Below, piece after piece: positions 63,102-64,000 of a stretch of DNA of 64,000 nt (position 1 is the first letter of the stretch; each line of letters begins with the position of its first letter). Source of the stretch: Lepidodermella squamata (Eukaryota; Gastrotricha); the NCBI GenBank assembly GCA_047495785.1, contig JBLDXI010000020.1, positions 3,162,001-3,226,000 on the forward strand, written 5' to 3'. The notes under the pieces are model-generated. The model saw nothing but the letters and a program-made list of their open reading frames with translations. It did not search any database and was not told where the DNA came from. The translations under genes and the position numbers were made by a program.

Positions 63102-63114
63102 AGGTCCCATCGAG
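63102..63114 (-). pseudogene. tRNA-Gln(CTG) 3'-end fragment at the right array edge
   Basis: Only the discriminator and 3' acceptor/T-stem bases (AGGTCCCATCGAG on the plus strand) remain before unrelated DNA starts. Confidence 0.85.
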
Positions 63115-64000
63115 ATTTTAGTTCGCCCATGACGTATTGAAAAGGTTTAAATAGGGAGTTTGTTCGAATTTTGGCTAGGGTTTGGGAGTCTTTAATGTCA
63201 AAAATCTCAAAATATTCGGACCACCGAGAAAAAAGCTTATCGCAGTATAGGTTTTGGTTGCAATAGAAAGCGGTTAGGTTTCCCAAGATTTTGTTTTTGT
63301 CTTTTGAGATAAGAAAATTCTTGTATTCATCAATGATTTGTGCGACCTCGTTTTCAGAGGCGTCAAACATGCGTTCAAAATTGTCCTTGGCGATTTCAAC
63401 TTTGAGATTTTTATACACGTGACGGCAAAGTCTGTCATTATTCTCGAGTACTTTGAAGCTATCTTGCAATAAAGCGTTATTAGTTCGAAATTTAATGGAA
63501 AAAAATAAGGAACTCATCTGTTTTTTCCCACGCGACTTTATCTTTCTCTGAAATTTTTGATTCAAGGAGTTTCTTGTACTCCTTTTCAACCACCTGCCTT
63601 CTCTCTCGCAGAATAATACTATTTGGGTGGTGTCGTTCCTGATTTTTCGCTATTCGCAGTTCAGCCCTTTTCACTCGGCATTCGTCGTCGAAAAAGTTAC
63701 TTTCGTCACAGTTGGTCACCTTTGATTCGTAGATGGTTTTGACGTAAGTTGCCTGGTTGATCAAATAGTACAAATCATTGCAGAGCGAATCGGTTGTATC
63801 ATTTCGGATTGTCGAGTTCGATTTTTCCTTTATGACTGGGTCCGTCAGGCATAGATTAGCGAAGAGTTTCTTATTCAAACATAGGCGGTGCCAGGTTTTG
63901 GGTTTTTCAAAAGAGCCGTCGTCATAGACTTCGCAGCGAAGGTCCGCCTTAATGGCATAGTGGTCTGAGAGATTCACTGAGATGTCTACTTTAAAATCTA
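63115..64000 (-). mobile_element. Partial non-LTR-retrotransposon-like ORF, frameshifted
   Basis: The minus strand reads in from the window edge. It opens with a piece resembling the end of an APE-type endonuclease (NLSDHYAIKADL), followed by a linker of the type seen between endonuclease and reverse transcriptase (FFDDECRVKRAELRIAKNQE). Near 63510-63530 the frame shifts at a T run; the second frame continues (FSIKFRTNNALLQDSFKVL...) to the array edge. No reverse transcriptase motifs remain. The copy lacks its 3' part where it meets the tRNA array. Typical reverse-transcription truncation removes the 5' part, so this edge is probably a later rearrangement. Confidence 0.55.

Larger units (their letters stand above)
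27055..63114. repeat. Tandem tRNA-gene array, units A-H
   Basis: Units start at the tRNA-Glu(CTC) gene: A 27260, B 33723, C 38358, D (joins inside C) 41511, E 47080, F 53110, G 56556, H 62586. Complete units E and G are 6030 bp. A is 6463 bp (444-bp MITE plus TA, +2, -13). B and C share a 1395-bp deletion, F and H share a 2586-bp deletion, and C carries 68 extra bp. The complete unit has 35 tRNA loci on both strands for 19 amino acids; Met is absent. Spacers are as conserved as the genes, which points to amplification and homogenisation of the whole unit. Confidence 0.97.

Noticed and set aside
62954-63110. C-terminal part of the 211-codon minus-strand ORF
   Set aside because: Below 63115 it reads through tRNA array DNA; only the part above the joint can belong to the retroelement.
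27055-63114. Bacterial or phage tRNA array
   Set aside because: A34 anticodons, a Tyr intron, Pol III T-run terminators, unencoded CCA and genes on both strands are eukaryotic features.

Overview
The window is eukaryotic nuclear DNA, most likely from a small animal with compact introns. Protein genes are split by GT-AG introns mostly of 51-58 bp. The tRNA genes have A and B boxes, no encoded CCA, A34 (inosine-type) anticodons and an intron in tRNA-Tyr. I cannot name the species.

Layout. 1-1260: seven copies of a 180-bp satellite. 1958-12046: one intact 25-exon gene for a 2678-residue Helitron-type protein (duplicated zinc module, HUH-Y2 Rep nuclease, PIF1-like helicase). 12.5-19.3 kb: decayed satellite relics, two copies of a hairpin-rich element, a cluster of heat-shock-type motifs, and a pseudogene. 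20.1-21.2 kb: the intact-looking relative of that pseudogene, minus strand, unknown function. 21.5-22.1 kb: a third hairpin-rich element. 22.4-25.8 kb: three small unrecognised genes or ORFs.

27055-63114: a tandem array of tRNA genes. The complete unit is 6030 bp and carries 35 tRNA genes on both strands, decoding 19 of the 20 amino acids (all but Met). Units A to H differ by deletions, a 442-bp TA-flanked MITE, a 60-bp palindromic insertion and hybrid tRNA genes made at recombination joints. There are about 200 tRNA loci in 36 kb. Both outer edges of the array cut through a tRNA-Gln gene. From 63115 to the window end lies part of a non-LTR-retrotransposon-like ORF, minus strand, frameshifted and truncated at its 3' side.

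In the tRNA entries, unit A is described in detail and other units are listed as copies. The small ORFs inside the array are translations of tRNA genes and are not annotated as proteins.
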